Of a stretch of 64,000 nucleotides of DNA, positions 33,891 to 44,405 are shown in pieces. The position numbers were made by a program, and so were the translations under genes. Source of the stretch: Gautieria morchelliformis (taxonomy: Eukaryota > Basidiomycota > Agaricomycetes > Gomphales > Gomphaceae); contig WHVA01000285.1 of NCBI GenBank assembly GCA_015179125.1, forward strand, positions 1 to 64,000, in the 5' to 3' direction. Position 1 is the first letter of the stretch, and each line of letters starts with the position of its first letter. The notes below the pieces were generated by a model that worked only from the letters and a program-made list of their open reading frames with translations, was not told the origin of the DNA and made no database searches.

Positions 33891-34158
33891 GAAGGGGTTG
33901 GAAGACCCTGACATCAAGGGGTTGGAGTCTATGCGTAGTTTTAGGAGGTAGACAGTAGAGGAGAATTTTGTTCTGGAAGGCTAGATCCTTCATCTCTGGG
34001 GTTTCATGTGTAGGGTAGCCATCAAAAATAAGTAGGATCAGTTCATTGTCAGCAGCACGACGATGAAGTGTGTGAGGAATGAAGACCCATTCGAACCAGT
34101 ATTTGCATATTGTTGCATCAGTCCAGCCAGCTTCTAAAGTGATGACACTAAAACCCAA
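33886..34158 (-). pseudogene. Pogo-like (DDE_1) transposase fragment
   Basis: The minus strand encodes EAGWTDATICKYWFEWVF, then LILLIFDGYPTHETPEMKDLA with the second catalytic aspartate, then CLPPKTTHRLQPLDVRVF, a signature of CENP-B/pogo-type DDE_1 transposases. Only about 90 residues remain, cut on one side by the hairpin element and on the other by the Gypsy E RNase H. Confidence 0.75.
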
Positions 34159-34160
34159 GG

Positions 34161-35831
34161 TTAGTTTAGGTGATCAGAAAGAACCAAAACAATATGTGAG
34201 GAACCTTCAAGGTAAGCATGCCATGTTTTGAATGCTTGAAAGATGGCAAGAAGTTCCTTGTCATAGATTTCATAATTGAGTTCAGCAGGGCCCATACTGC
34301 AAGAATGGAAAGCAACTGGGTGGATATCACCATCAAGAGGCAATATTTGGGACAGGATCATAGCAATGGCATAGTCCAAGGCATCAGGCATCAATTTCGA
34401 GGACAATGGGGTTGTTGGGGTTGAAGTGGATGAGAATAGGAGCAGTGGTGAAACTATGTTTGAGGGAATCAAATGCTGCTTGACATTCTGTCATCCAAAT
34501 GTAGGGTGTGTCCTTCTAAGTCAACATGTTGAGAGGAACAGTGATCTCAGAATACTTGTCAATGAAGCATCGATAGAAGTTGCAGAAACCTAAGAAGGAT
34601 TGGAGGTCTCGAATTCCTTGAGGGATGACCCAGTTACGAATTACTGTGGTTTTGGTAGAGTCCATTGGAACACCATCATGTAAGATGATAAAGCCCAAAA
34701 ACTCTACAATATTGGTGTGAAACAGACATTTTTCTGGTTTGGCATGAAGGTTGTGATCCCTGAGACGTTGTAAGACCATACGGACATGTTCCTGATGCTT
34801 GGTGGCATCCTTGGAGTAGATGAGGATGTCATCAATATAAATGACAACAAAGATGTTGGCCATGTCACAGAAAATGTCATTCATGAAGTGTTGGAATGTG
34901 GCTGGTGCATTGGTGAGCCCAAATGGCATGACCAAGTATTCAAAGGAGCATATCTTGTACGAAAAGCAGTTTTCCATTCTTCTCCAGGAGTTATGCGAAC
35001 ATTGTTGTAGCCTGCTCAAAGGTCAATTTTGGAAAAGATAGTAGCTTTGCATAGGTGATCAATGAGATTTCCAACAATGGGAAGGGGATATTGGTTCTTC
35101 TTGGTGACCTGGTTGAGCCCTCTGTAGTCCACACAAAGACAAAGTGATGCATCCTTCTTTTTGGCAAAGAGAATGGGGGCACCTGCAGGGGAACTTGATA
35201 ACCAAATAAAGCCTTTCTGAAGATTCTCATCAAGGTTCTCTTTTTAGTTCAACTTCAGAGAGGGAGTAGATGGGGCCATATGGGGCCGATTTTCCCTCTT
35301 CTAAAGGAATGGAGTGATCAAAAGGACGATGTGGTAGGAGAGTTTCCGCCTGTTCTCTGGAAAAGACATCTGCAAAATCTTGGTACTATTCTGGTATAAC
35401 ATGCTCCAGGAGTTCCTTTTCCTCAGTGGGAAGGGGAGTGTCATACAATGCAGTGGTGGGAGCAGGTTGTCCTGTAGCACAAAGAGAAGAGGTGGGGCTT
35501 GAATAGGGAGCCATGTAAAAGGAAAAGCAAGGAATTCCCTGTTTGCAAAGCTTGTGGAATGCTGCAGCACCAATAAGGGAAATCCTGGGAGGAGACTGAC
35601 TAGGATATGTTGGTGTAGGAATTTCTGAACTAAAAAAGGGAAGTGAGTCATCCATAGATATAGAAAATAAAGGCTCCAGGAGTGAGCTAGTGTCACATGA
35701 AGAGGTTGGCAAGCTAGTGTCACTTGGGAGATGTCATGAGCTAATGTCACCCGAGTGATGTCATGAGCTAATGTCACCCGAGGGATGTGGCGAGCTAATG
35801 TCACCTAAAGGATGTGGCAAGCTAATGTCAC
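34161..35831 (-). pseudogene. Gypsy E RT and RNase H, partial
   Basis: On the minus strand, RT blocks include SYKICSFEYLVMPFGLTNAP (about 34950) and VVIYIDDILIYSKD (about 34830). RNase H follows with [18 protein letters not shown] and [18 protein letters not shown] (34260-34420). Integrase is not attached; the frame ends at the pogo fragment. Upstream (35300-35800) lies the pre-RT linker with five copies of a VTLAHDI-like repeat, encoded by direct repeats of GATGT..GAGCTAATGTCACC near 35710-35830. Frame changes are present at 34500 and about 35000-35240. Confidence 0.75.
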
Positions 35832-37083
35832 TGTCATGACGTGTTTATTTCCTATACCCAGTAGCTCTGTCCTCCGCTTCATCACTCCACCTTTATGTTC
35901 GCTCCAATCGCCCTTCGCCAAGCTCGCCGAACGATTTTCGCTACTTGCGTCATTCGCCATAGCCACACCATCAAAGCACGATCGACGTCCTGTACCCGGC
36001 TTGATGGTTCATCACTGGTCCTATCACCTCCTCGGCTCAACCCCCTTTGGATGTTCCTATGGCTGGATTGTCATGACTCAAAGATTTCTTGCACCCAGCT
36101 ACCCCTGTTTTCCCTTCCACAACTCCTCCTCCGTGTTTTCTCGGCTTCACCCTACCCTTCAACCATGCGTCCTCTATGATCACTCCATTCACCCTTTGCC
36201 ACATTCACCGAATGACCATTCGCTAGCAGGCACACCATCAAACACGATCGACATCCTCTACCCAGCTTGATGGTTCATCACTGGCCCCATCATCTTCCCG
36301 ACGCAACCCCTTTAGGTGTTCATATGGCCAGGATGCATTCGTGGGACGCCCTAACCTTAGATCATGTGGGATCAACCCAGCAGAGGAAGAGTCGGTGCAG
36401 GGTGGCGTATATGCAGGTCCCAAGGCGTGTTTTTGTACATAAGTACCTTCGTCCCCTTTCCTCCCTGTCGTTTCATGTTCGCACTCCTCTTTCATTCTAT
36501 TGTATCTGTGTTTGATCTATTCTGTATCCTGACTGTGCACCCCTACCCAACCCTGACTCATGACGGCCTCTTTCCTATTCGCTGATATCATATGAGCATT
36601 TGGTATAAGTAGTTTACATTTGCATGTATATTCTGCAGTTCAATTATCATATGTCTATCTTGTGCAAAACTTGACCTCACTGTGACCATCATCTTGAGCC
36701 CTCTCCTGTAGATTCCTATCTTTGACCAGAGGAAGACTTAAGCACCACTGGTGAGTTTTCATACTTAACCTTCATTACCTCAGCCTTCAAACTATTATCT
36801 GTGCTGTTGGCGAAGGGCTCCAAAGGAGCGCCTTCGCCAGCGAAAGGATTGTTGCTACTTAAATGACCTTTCCATGACACCTTGCACATTACATCATCAA
36901 GTGCCACGGGCTATTTTGCTATGACTGTAGATAGGGCGAGCCCTGTTCGGGCAGCCCTCTTATCTTCTGAACATTTATTGGTTCACCTTATTCGCCGAAC
37001 AACACACTTATTCGCACAAGTTATTCAGGCATTTGCTGTGTTCACTAATACACGATATTAACGCCTAAAAACCAATCTTGACA
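35832..37083 (+). repeat. Solo LTR F, 1,252 bp
   Basis: Begins TGTCATGACGTG and ends CCAATCTTGACA, with an exact GTCAC duplication (35827-35831 and 37084-37088). It splits the Gypsy E pol. It carries two diverged sub-copies near its start, around CATTCGCCATAGCCACACC (35949) and the similar stretch near 36225. No family-F internal sequence is in the window, so the superfamily cannot be set. Confidence 0.9.
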
Positions 37084-39330
37084 GTCACCCAAGGGATGTG
37101 GCAAGCTAGTGTCACTGAAATGCTGTGCCATGTATTCAATGGCAGGATCATCCTCCTTTGTAGGCTTAAGGGCCTCTGGAGTTTGACTGAGAAGTCCAGT
37201 GGAAATAGGTGCAATAGTTGCAAAAGCTGCAGAGGCAATATGAACATCTGGAAGTTGAGGACCAGATGTGAAGTTTATAGATAATTTGTCCCAATTAATT
37301 GAAGGATTTGTGGTTCGAAGCCAAGGTAGTCCCAAAACAATTGGTGCAGTAGGGTGAAGACAAGTAACCAGGAGATGGATAGATTGTTGATAAGAATTGG
37401 GAAAGGAGATTTGAGTATTGGCTGCTTTGTCAATAAATCATGAAGTAGTAGGTTTTCCATCAAAGAGTGAGAGTAAGATAGGTTGCAGAAGGGAGGTGAG
37501 AGGAAGTTGATCCACGAGGGAAAAATCAATGAAACTTGATGTGGCACCTGAGTCGATGAGAGCTGGAATGGTTTGAGATATCCCAGGTAGAGAAACTGGG
37601 ATAAGGAAGGAAGTGGTAGATTTTGAAATAAGGGCTGCCGATAGATGAGTAAATTTGACCGGTAGGGGAAATGTAGCGCAACCCAGAGCCCCCTGAAGCA
37701 CATCAGGGTAGCTTAATTGTTTTCCTGATGAACGTCCAAAATGGAGGCATCAGGAATGGGTGCAACTGGGTCAGAGTCTGGGTCTCCAACAAGGGTGAAT
37801 GTTGCACAACCTGTAGCTGTAGGAGGACTGATGTTTTTGCAGTTAGGCATGTGATTTTTCTTGTCCTTTCCACAGTAAAGGCAGAGGTTCTTGTCCGCAC
37901 GATGTTATTTCTCAGCCTTGGTTAACTTTCCATCAGTGGTGAGGATCTTGGAGAGATCTGGAACAGCAGGTTGGGAAGTTGAAGTGTTGGATGGATGAGA
38001 GTTAGACAACACAGGGATTGTTCAAGGATGAGGATTGGAAGATGTGGAAGTATTGTGTGTCTTAGATGTGGGATTAAGGTCCCAATGACATTGATCAATG
38101 TCAAGACAAACCATCTTGAGTTCTTCAAATTCATGAGGGTGAGTAATGTATTCAAATGCTTTCTTGATGTGAGGGCAAAGACCATGGAAAAAGCAATCAG
38201 CCAATGCATAGGTATTCCAGTTTGTAAGAGGAGCCCAGCATGCAAATTCCACAATATATTTGGTGATACAATGGCTGTCTTTCATCTCAAGGTTATTGAG
38301 ATGACGCTGTGCTTCAAAGTCCATGTGAGGATTGCCGAAATGGCACTGAAGTTCTTGAATGAATAAGGGCCAACTGGTTCAAATGGGAGGTTCTGGGATT
38401 TGTGTCATCTGAGGAATCCACCATTGACCAGCAACCTTGGTAAGGTAAGTGGCAGCATAATTGACTTTTCTCTGATCATCCATGAAATCATTGGGTGATG
38501 AGTCAAATGCCATAATACAACTTGCAATGAATGCCTTCACTTTGCTGGAATCTTCTCCAGTAAAGTCATCTGGGTTGCAAGGCTTGGGTTTGGAAGATCC
38601 TCCACCACCAGAGGCAGGAAGGTAGACAGGGTAACCATAAGGATAACCATAAGGATATGGGTTTGTGTCACCATGAAGTGGTCCATGAGGAGGGGGTCCA
38701 CCATAGGGAGGGCCATGGGGCCAACCACCAAAGTGAGGACCACCAGGGGGTCCAGGAGGTCTTCCAGGAGGTCCAGGAGGTGAAAAAGGAGGAGTGTGAT
38801 GAGAAGAAGGTGGTGCAGGAGGCAAAAATACACTAGGATAGGTAGAGTGCTGAGAACCTGCATGTACTGATAAGGGTGATGGGGTACAGATGGTTGAACT
38901 GCAATTGTAGGTGGTGGCGCAAAGGCACCATAGAAGTGAAGGGGTGGCTGGCTACCACCAGACTGTAAACAACACAGATCCCGAAGAGGGGCTGATGCAG
39001 ATCACCATTCATCTGTAGGGTTTGATTGAAGGTCAGGGATGTGGGGTGGCATCTGTCACAGGAAGGGTGAGACTGATGGAGGTGGATGAGGTGGCTGAAT
39101 GGGAACAATAGGTTGAGGGTGATGAAGTGGCTCTGGATGAAGCTGTTCATGAAACTCTTGGAGTTGACAATCTTGTCGCCAAATTTGATCTCGAAGAGAG
39201 ACCAGTTGATCTGCAAGGCGATGCTGAAGATCAAGTAATTCTGAAATAGGAGGAAGTTCAGTGGGCTGTGTAGAAAATGAGCCAGGGGAGTGATGCAAAG
39301 GTTAGGGATTTGATGGTCCAGGAGTGGCAT
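37084..39330 (-). pseudogene. Gypsy E gag and protease, degraded
   Basis: On the minus strand, gag has a His/Pro/Gly-rich N-terminus (GPPYGGPPPHGPLHGDTNPY near 38700), the capsid part with FIASCIMAFDSSPNDFMDD (38500) and a CCHC knuckle near 37870. The protease has ALIDSGATSSFIDFSLVDQL at about 37520. Frame changes occur at about 38380, 37910, 37700 and 37440. It belongs with the RT-RNase H part at 34161-35831, from which it is separated by LTR F. Confidence 0.75.
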
Positions 39331-39631
39331 TCCACATAATCACTGCAGTGGTTCCTGGCCTAGGAGTGGGTTGCTTTGACTGAGTATTGTAGGGATGATC
39401 CATGGATGCAGAAGTATGAGTATACAGTAGAGATGTGACCAACATACAGGTTTGTTTTGTTTTGGCTTGCTGACAGGGTGCACATGAAGACACATATTGA
39501 GTGACAGTGTCACATAGGTGAGGCCAGTAGTATTGGGTTTGAATGTTCTGGACAGTTTTGTGAATTCCAGGGTGTCTGGAAAGTGTGTGATCATGGTGGG
39601 AACATAGTATATCAAGACATATTTCTTCCAC
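39302..39631 (-). pseudogene. Integrase zinc-binding fragment joined to gag start
   Basis: The minus strand carries the HHCC module of a Gypsy integrase (HDHTLSRHPGIHKTVQNIQ, then CAPCQQAKTKQT). It then runs directly into MDHPYNTQSKQPTPRPG, the start of gag of element E. This order, integrase before gag, is abnormal and indicates rearrangement or a tandem remnant. Confidence 0.6.
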
Positions 39632-39842
39632 ATCTGGGACATAGGTGTGTGAGTTGTGAAGAAGGAAACCATCAGGGGATAGAGATCAAGGATTAGGAGT
39701 AGTTGAAGTGGGAGGGTTTGTGGGTGGAGACTTGAGGTGATGGATGTGTTCTTGTGCATCTATGTCCTTTAGAAGAGCATACTTGGTTGCAGCCCACACG
39801 TGCGCCTACACCATCATTCCCTATGCAGATGTTGCCAGACAG

Positions 39843-39930
39843 AATAACCAAACTAACCTATACATTGGTCACATCTCTACTGTATACTCATACTTCTGCA
39901 TCCATGGATTGCCCCTACAATACTCAGTCC
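39843..39930 (+). repeat. Inverted duplicate of 39379-39450
   Basis: CATCTCTACTGTATACTCAT and TTCTGCATCCATGG here mirror the sequence at 39400-39441. The pair forms a hairpin with a loop of about 400 bp. Confidence 0.65.
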
Positions 39931-42320
39931 ACACCAGGTGACAATCTGGCAGGATGAGCGCTGACAGCATGGATTGGGGAAGCCTTGATCCCCATGAACT
40001 CTTCTTCAACCCTTCCTCAGGGCAAGTTGACATGCCTATGCACTATATTCCCTTTGTGCATGAGGGCAAGAGAAGTGTAGAGATTCAGATATTGGAAAGT
40101 GGGGTTAGCACCAGCTATGACATTGTTTCAATCATTTCCAACCCTCTCAACCACCTAACCCTACACCACCCCCTTTGATTGACTTGGAAAGTCAAGCATT
40201 GCCTCAGAGGCTGTGTGTCTGAGCAGAGATGTGTGGTTCCGGATTGTTGGTTGGCTTAGGGGTTAGGACGACTCATTATTGTCTCCATGTGTCACTCTTG
40301 ATTTACCAGTATTCCTCATGACTCACTCTTCTTGCTTTCATTGACTCATTATGACTCAGTTTCCCTATTGTGTACCATATCAGCTTTATTGTTCTGACTC
40401 CTCTTCATGACTCACCTGACTCACTCTGACTTGTTCTGACTCATTGTGACTCATCCCGCTTTTCCAAAGTAGATAAATACCAGAGCTTGCTCCATGTATT
40501 TCACTAGTTTGGTTATCATATACATTATGCTGTCTCCTGTGCCCTTAAGCACTTGAGGATACCTTGCTCACTCTATCATCTCTCTTCTCTCAATCTCTTA
40601 CTTCAAGGTTTGTCTACTTCAGACTTGTCCTTCTTCTTATCTCTTTCTACCAACCAGAACAGGCACCACCTCTTAGTGCAGGGTCTTCAACATTGGGATC
40701 TTATGCCCGGTGTGGATGGTTCTGACAGTCCCCTTTGCCAAAGATGAACTGAGTTGGGAGTGTAAATAACCCGTTTACCCACATTGCCCCTGTTTTGGAA
40801 CCCTTCAAGACTTTGGTGTTATGTTAATCTATCAGAACGTGTCGTTTACAAGACTCAAAGAATATCAAACAATGCTGCAGCACAACTCCAGAAATAATTT
40901 AATATTTGTACCTTGGTTGCAATCTGCGTAAAAACTAGTCCAAGTTAATAGGGATGGAAGGCCATATGTTTCTTAGCAGCACTGAACAATAAACTAAAAG
41001 ACTGTAGGTTCAAGGACACTATCGGGGTCCAAGTGTATTCCAAAATATAAAGGAATGTACTTAGCAGGCGTGTTTATAAATGGACTGCCCTGATAATCTA
41101 CCAGCACACTGCAATAAAATGAGGGATGAGTTTTGTGAAAGTGACTTGTGAAAGTCTCTAATCAGGAAAATCGACTGATCAGATTGTCTCAGGTATTGGA
41201 GTGCAAATGGCAAGACTATATCAATTGACAGACTCACTCTGTAGAATTACACCTGGAGGATTAGTCCAAGTGGCTAAGCAGTAAAGTAACTACTTAACAA
41301 GGAATTAGACATCAAAGTAAGTGAATAACCCTAGCTGGGATTAGCAGCTTAGTAAGATGCAAGTCACATGAGGTCACATGTAGGATAGAAGATGGGTAGA
41401 TTGGCTGATGAAAGGCAGGCAAAAGGGCCTCCTTTTATATTGTATTGTACAGGCGCTTAACTAAGCGGTAGAACCTTCTATCTATTAATGGAATGGGGGA
41501 ATGAGTCACGAAGAAGCTTTCAGAAAGTGTGGGAAGGTTCTGTCTGACTCATAATGACACACAGTGACTTGAAATGACTCCTACTGATGACTCCCAGTGA
41601 GAAATGACCTGGGTCTGAGTGGTTCAGGTTGGTGAAAACCATGGTCCCGGTCTGATCATGCTGGATCCGAGTTTTGCAACCACTTTTATCGGTTCATGTA
41701 TGTTCAGGCCGGATGAATACAATTTTTTATATGATGCTATCAGTTCAGAGCAGTTCAGATCGGATGATCGCACAAATCAGTTCAAATCGGTTTCATAATA
41801 TTTTCAATCTGATAATACAGCTGGGGACTGATCCCAGCAGATCCCCCGGTCCCAACCGATCACCTCAGGTTCCTCGCCCTCAACCGATCCACCAGGCACA
41901 CCGTTCTCAACCGATCCCACCCAAACCACCACTCCTGGTACACGAAGAAAGATAGTATGTTGGAAAATGCTAGCCGGGGAGAGGGAAGAGGGACTCGTGT
42001 GGGGGATGGAGATGGACGAGGCAGCGTCGTCGGTAAGTGGACGGGTGAGGATGTGCGAGTGTGCCAGTCGTAGGGGGGTGGTGCGGTGTCGGGCGAGGGC
42101 GAGGGCGAGGCAGTCCTCATCAGGGGCCGAGCAGGTTCAGTGAGTAGTGTGAAGACAGTGCTTGAGGTTGACAGGGATAGACCTCCTACAAAATGTTCCA
42201 GTCTGATTAAATGTGGATTCAGTGCAGTGAGCTCAAAGTTGACGTCACTGGGAGATCTGCTCACAAGCATATAGAGTGAGAAAACCCGAACTTTGTGTAA
42301 GATAGTTGGGTCTTGGTGGG
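39931..42320. other. No recognised gene; contains motif clusters
   Basis: Apart from the TGACTCA cluster at 40318-40454 and a TIR-like end at 40768 I see no gene or transposon domain. A minus-strand frame at 41860-42270 (136 aa, Ser/Pro-rich) has no recognisable features. Confidence 0.45.
40318..40454. promoter_or_regulatory. Cluster of seven TGACTCA (Gcn4/AP-1) sites
   Basis: Seven exact TGACTCA motifs lie in 137 bp, plus TGACTCC and GACTCA variants. They are followed by an AT-rich AGATAAATACC at about 40470. TGACTCA is the Gcn4/AP-1 bZIP site. More copies of the motif or its complement lie near 41502, 41548 and 43937-44031. It may be the enhancer of a lost LTR or of a nearby gene; no adjacent start was identified. 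Confidence 0.55.
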
Positions 42321-43397
42321 TTAATGACCTCTATTTGTTGATTGGGAGTAGTCAATGTGATCAACTCCATGGTGTGACGATGATTCCTCTGTCAGCATTG
42401 TGATAATAGGGTCGAAGAAGCTCTTTTTCTGACTGGTATCACCCGAGGCATCAATTCGGTTGCGTCCTTGATTCCGCACTGACGGTGCGCTATTGCCGTG
42501 CATGTCAGCGCGCAAGGTGCAGAGGTTGAGAACAAGGCGCGAGATCACGACAGAAGTGATTATCTGTGAAAAGCTGAAAGGATTAAATATGTAAATGGGT
42601 TGTTGAGAATGCATGTTATGCTGACGACTTAAGTACCTTGCACTGATAGCTTTCGAGTCCTCTGTAGCAACCTAAGTGTGGTTATCGGGGATGGGATCAG
42701 AATAGTAAATTGATAGTGTACAGATGAGTGACGTATGAGGAACAAGACAACATTCAGTAGATTAGCACTGAAGATGCAAAGAAAGTAGAGTGCGCCATCT
42801 CGAACGAAGAGTTGAAATAACCTGTAAAAATGCAGAAGCACGTTAGAACAGTGTCAAGCCACTTTGGACAGTCCGGAAGGTATTAATAACAGCAAGGGGT
42901 GGCTAAAGCACCATGCGCACCACTCTAATTCTTGAAATGGAAGACGGATACATGCAGTTATTAGACCCACGGCAATGTCCTCCTGTTCTCGTTTGCGTAG
43001 AGCCTTGTGCATAAGATCGTAAGAAGAAACACGACCGAGTCTGTTATCAAAGGCATGACCCAGAAGGGGGCTGCGAGAGGGGAACGCAGATGAAACGTGG
43101 GCGCAAGATGAAAGTGTTTAATGCCAATGATCAGCAAATGGTATCGGGGATTGGGTATAGGCAAGGTGAAGCACTCACTGAACAGCCTTCCGGAACCAGT
43201 GTGCTAGCCCATGATTCGGTACATGCGTATGGAAAATGTAACTCGGCGTCGATGTCGGGGGGGCCAGCGTCAATGTCGTGGGCAATGTCATGGGATGCGG
43301 CAAGCATTAAGGTCACAGTGATGCGGGCAGTTGAGTTAGGTCTCCTGGGGACCATGCTATGCCAGCAGAAGTCATTGCTCATCATGGTGGAGAGCAA
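42321..43397 (-). CDS. Seven-helix membrane protein of the DUF6533 kind, partial model
   Basis: Minus-strand exons carry the sequence pattern of a large agaricomycete family of unnamed membrane proteins. A segment with ITVTLMLAASHDIAHDIDA lies near 43310. Helices follow: PFWVMPLITDSVVFLLTIL (about 43050), VRDGALYFLCIFSANLLNVV (about 42780) and FSQIITSVVISRLVLNL (about 42550). A polar C-terminal tail with stop at 42321 ends the gene. Introns of about 50-60 nt separate these. The N-terminal exons (DUF6533 proper) were not found with certainty. The function of the family is unknown. No transposon domain is attached, so it is probably a host gene. Confidence 0.6.
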
Positions 43398-44405
43398 GAT
43401 GCAAAGACACGTAGTATGTTTGCATGTATTTGCCTAAGAGTCTAATTTAAATTTGACTGCAAAGGACAGCAATCACCAGGTGAGAGGAGAACGATGTCGA
43501 TCTTTTTGGACTTGAAGAAATCGAAATTTTGAGTTTGTAGAAAGCATATTGTCTCAAGTAAAATTTTGTGTGCACGTGCATGTCAAAAAAAAATTTGCAA
43601 GTTTTGAAATGAATTTGAGAAGTCCACGGCAACTGATTTCACTTTTCAAAGGTTGACAATTTTCTCAGAATCTAGATTTGTATTTTTTCACTTCTGGACA
43701 CGCTGCGGTCAGATTTAGTGGTGTGGATTACATCAGATACAAATGACTGTATCGGATAAAAATAGATCTTTTAACTTCTTTACTCTTGTGTCTGGTACGA
43801 ACCGATTTCAACCGAATCGTCAACAGAAGCTCAAGATTTTACAGCTCCCACCCGGTGCCACCTCCCTGGACCCGGGGCATTTCTCACTGGGGATGACTCC
43901 ACAGGGTTTTCCACCAATCAGGGCTTGATTCATCAGGAATGAGTCATTAATTGGACTCATGTGATCTATGACAGCTTGGTTGAGTCATGTACATGTGACT
44001 CACCAAGGTGTGCATGAGTCAGTTGAGTGATTGCGGCTGTACAAGCAAATGACTAGGCTTTTCAAACTCAGAGGCTGAGTCTGAAGGAGCCGTCTGACCG
44101 GATTTGTGGGTGGCCGCAGGTGCACAATCCGTGAGTGAACACAAGTGTCCTGCCGGAGTTTGAAATTGGAAGTCCGAAACAGAGTTGTGGGGACGTGTAT
44201 CCACAACTCTGCTGCACAGAAATGAGTGAGTTTGAGTGAAGACAGCCTCAGAAAATTAAGTGAAATTTGTAGATAATTAGAAGGAGGTTTGAATAGTCCT
44301 TATGAGGATAGCAGATATTTTTATGATGGCGATAAATGGTTTGTTTAAAGGCCTTTGATGCAGAATACAAAGTTACAGTAAGGAGACAGTTTAAAGGCTG
44401 GTTGA

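Noticed and set aside
41590..43930. Possible terminal inverted repeats around the membrane-protein gene (CAGTGAGAAATG on both sides)
   Set aside because: The shared motifs occur in different order on the two sides and extend no further, so they do not define element ends.
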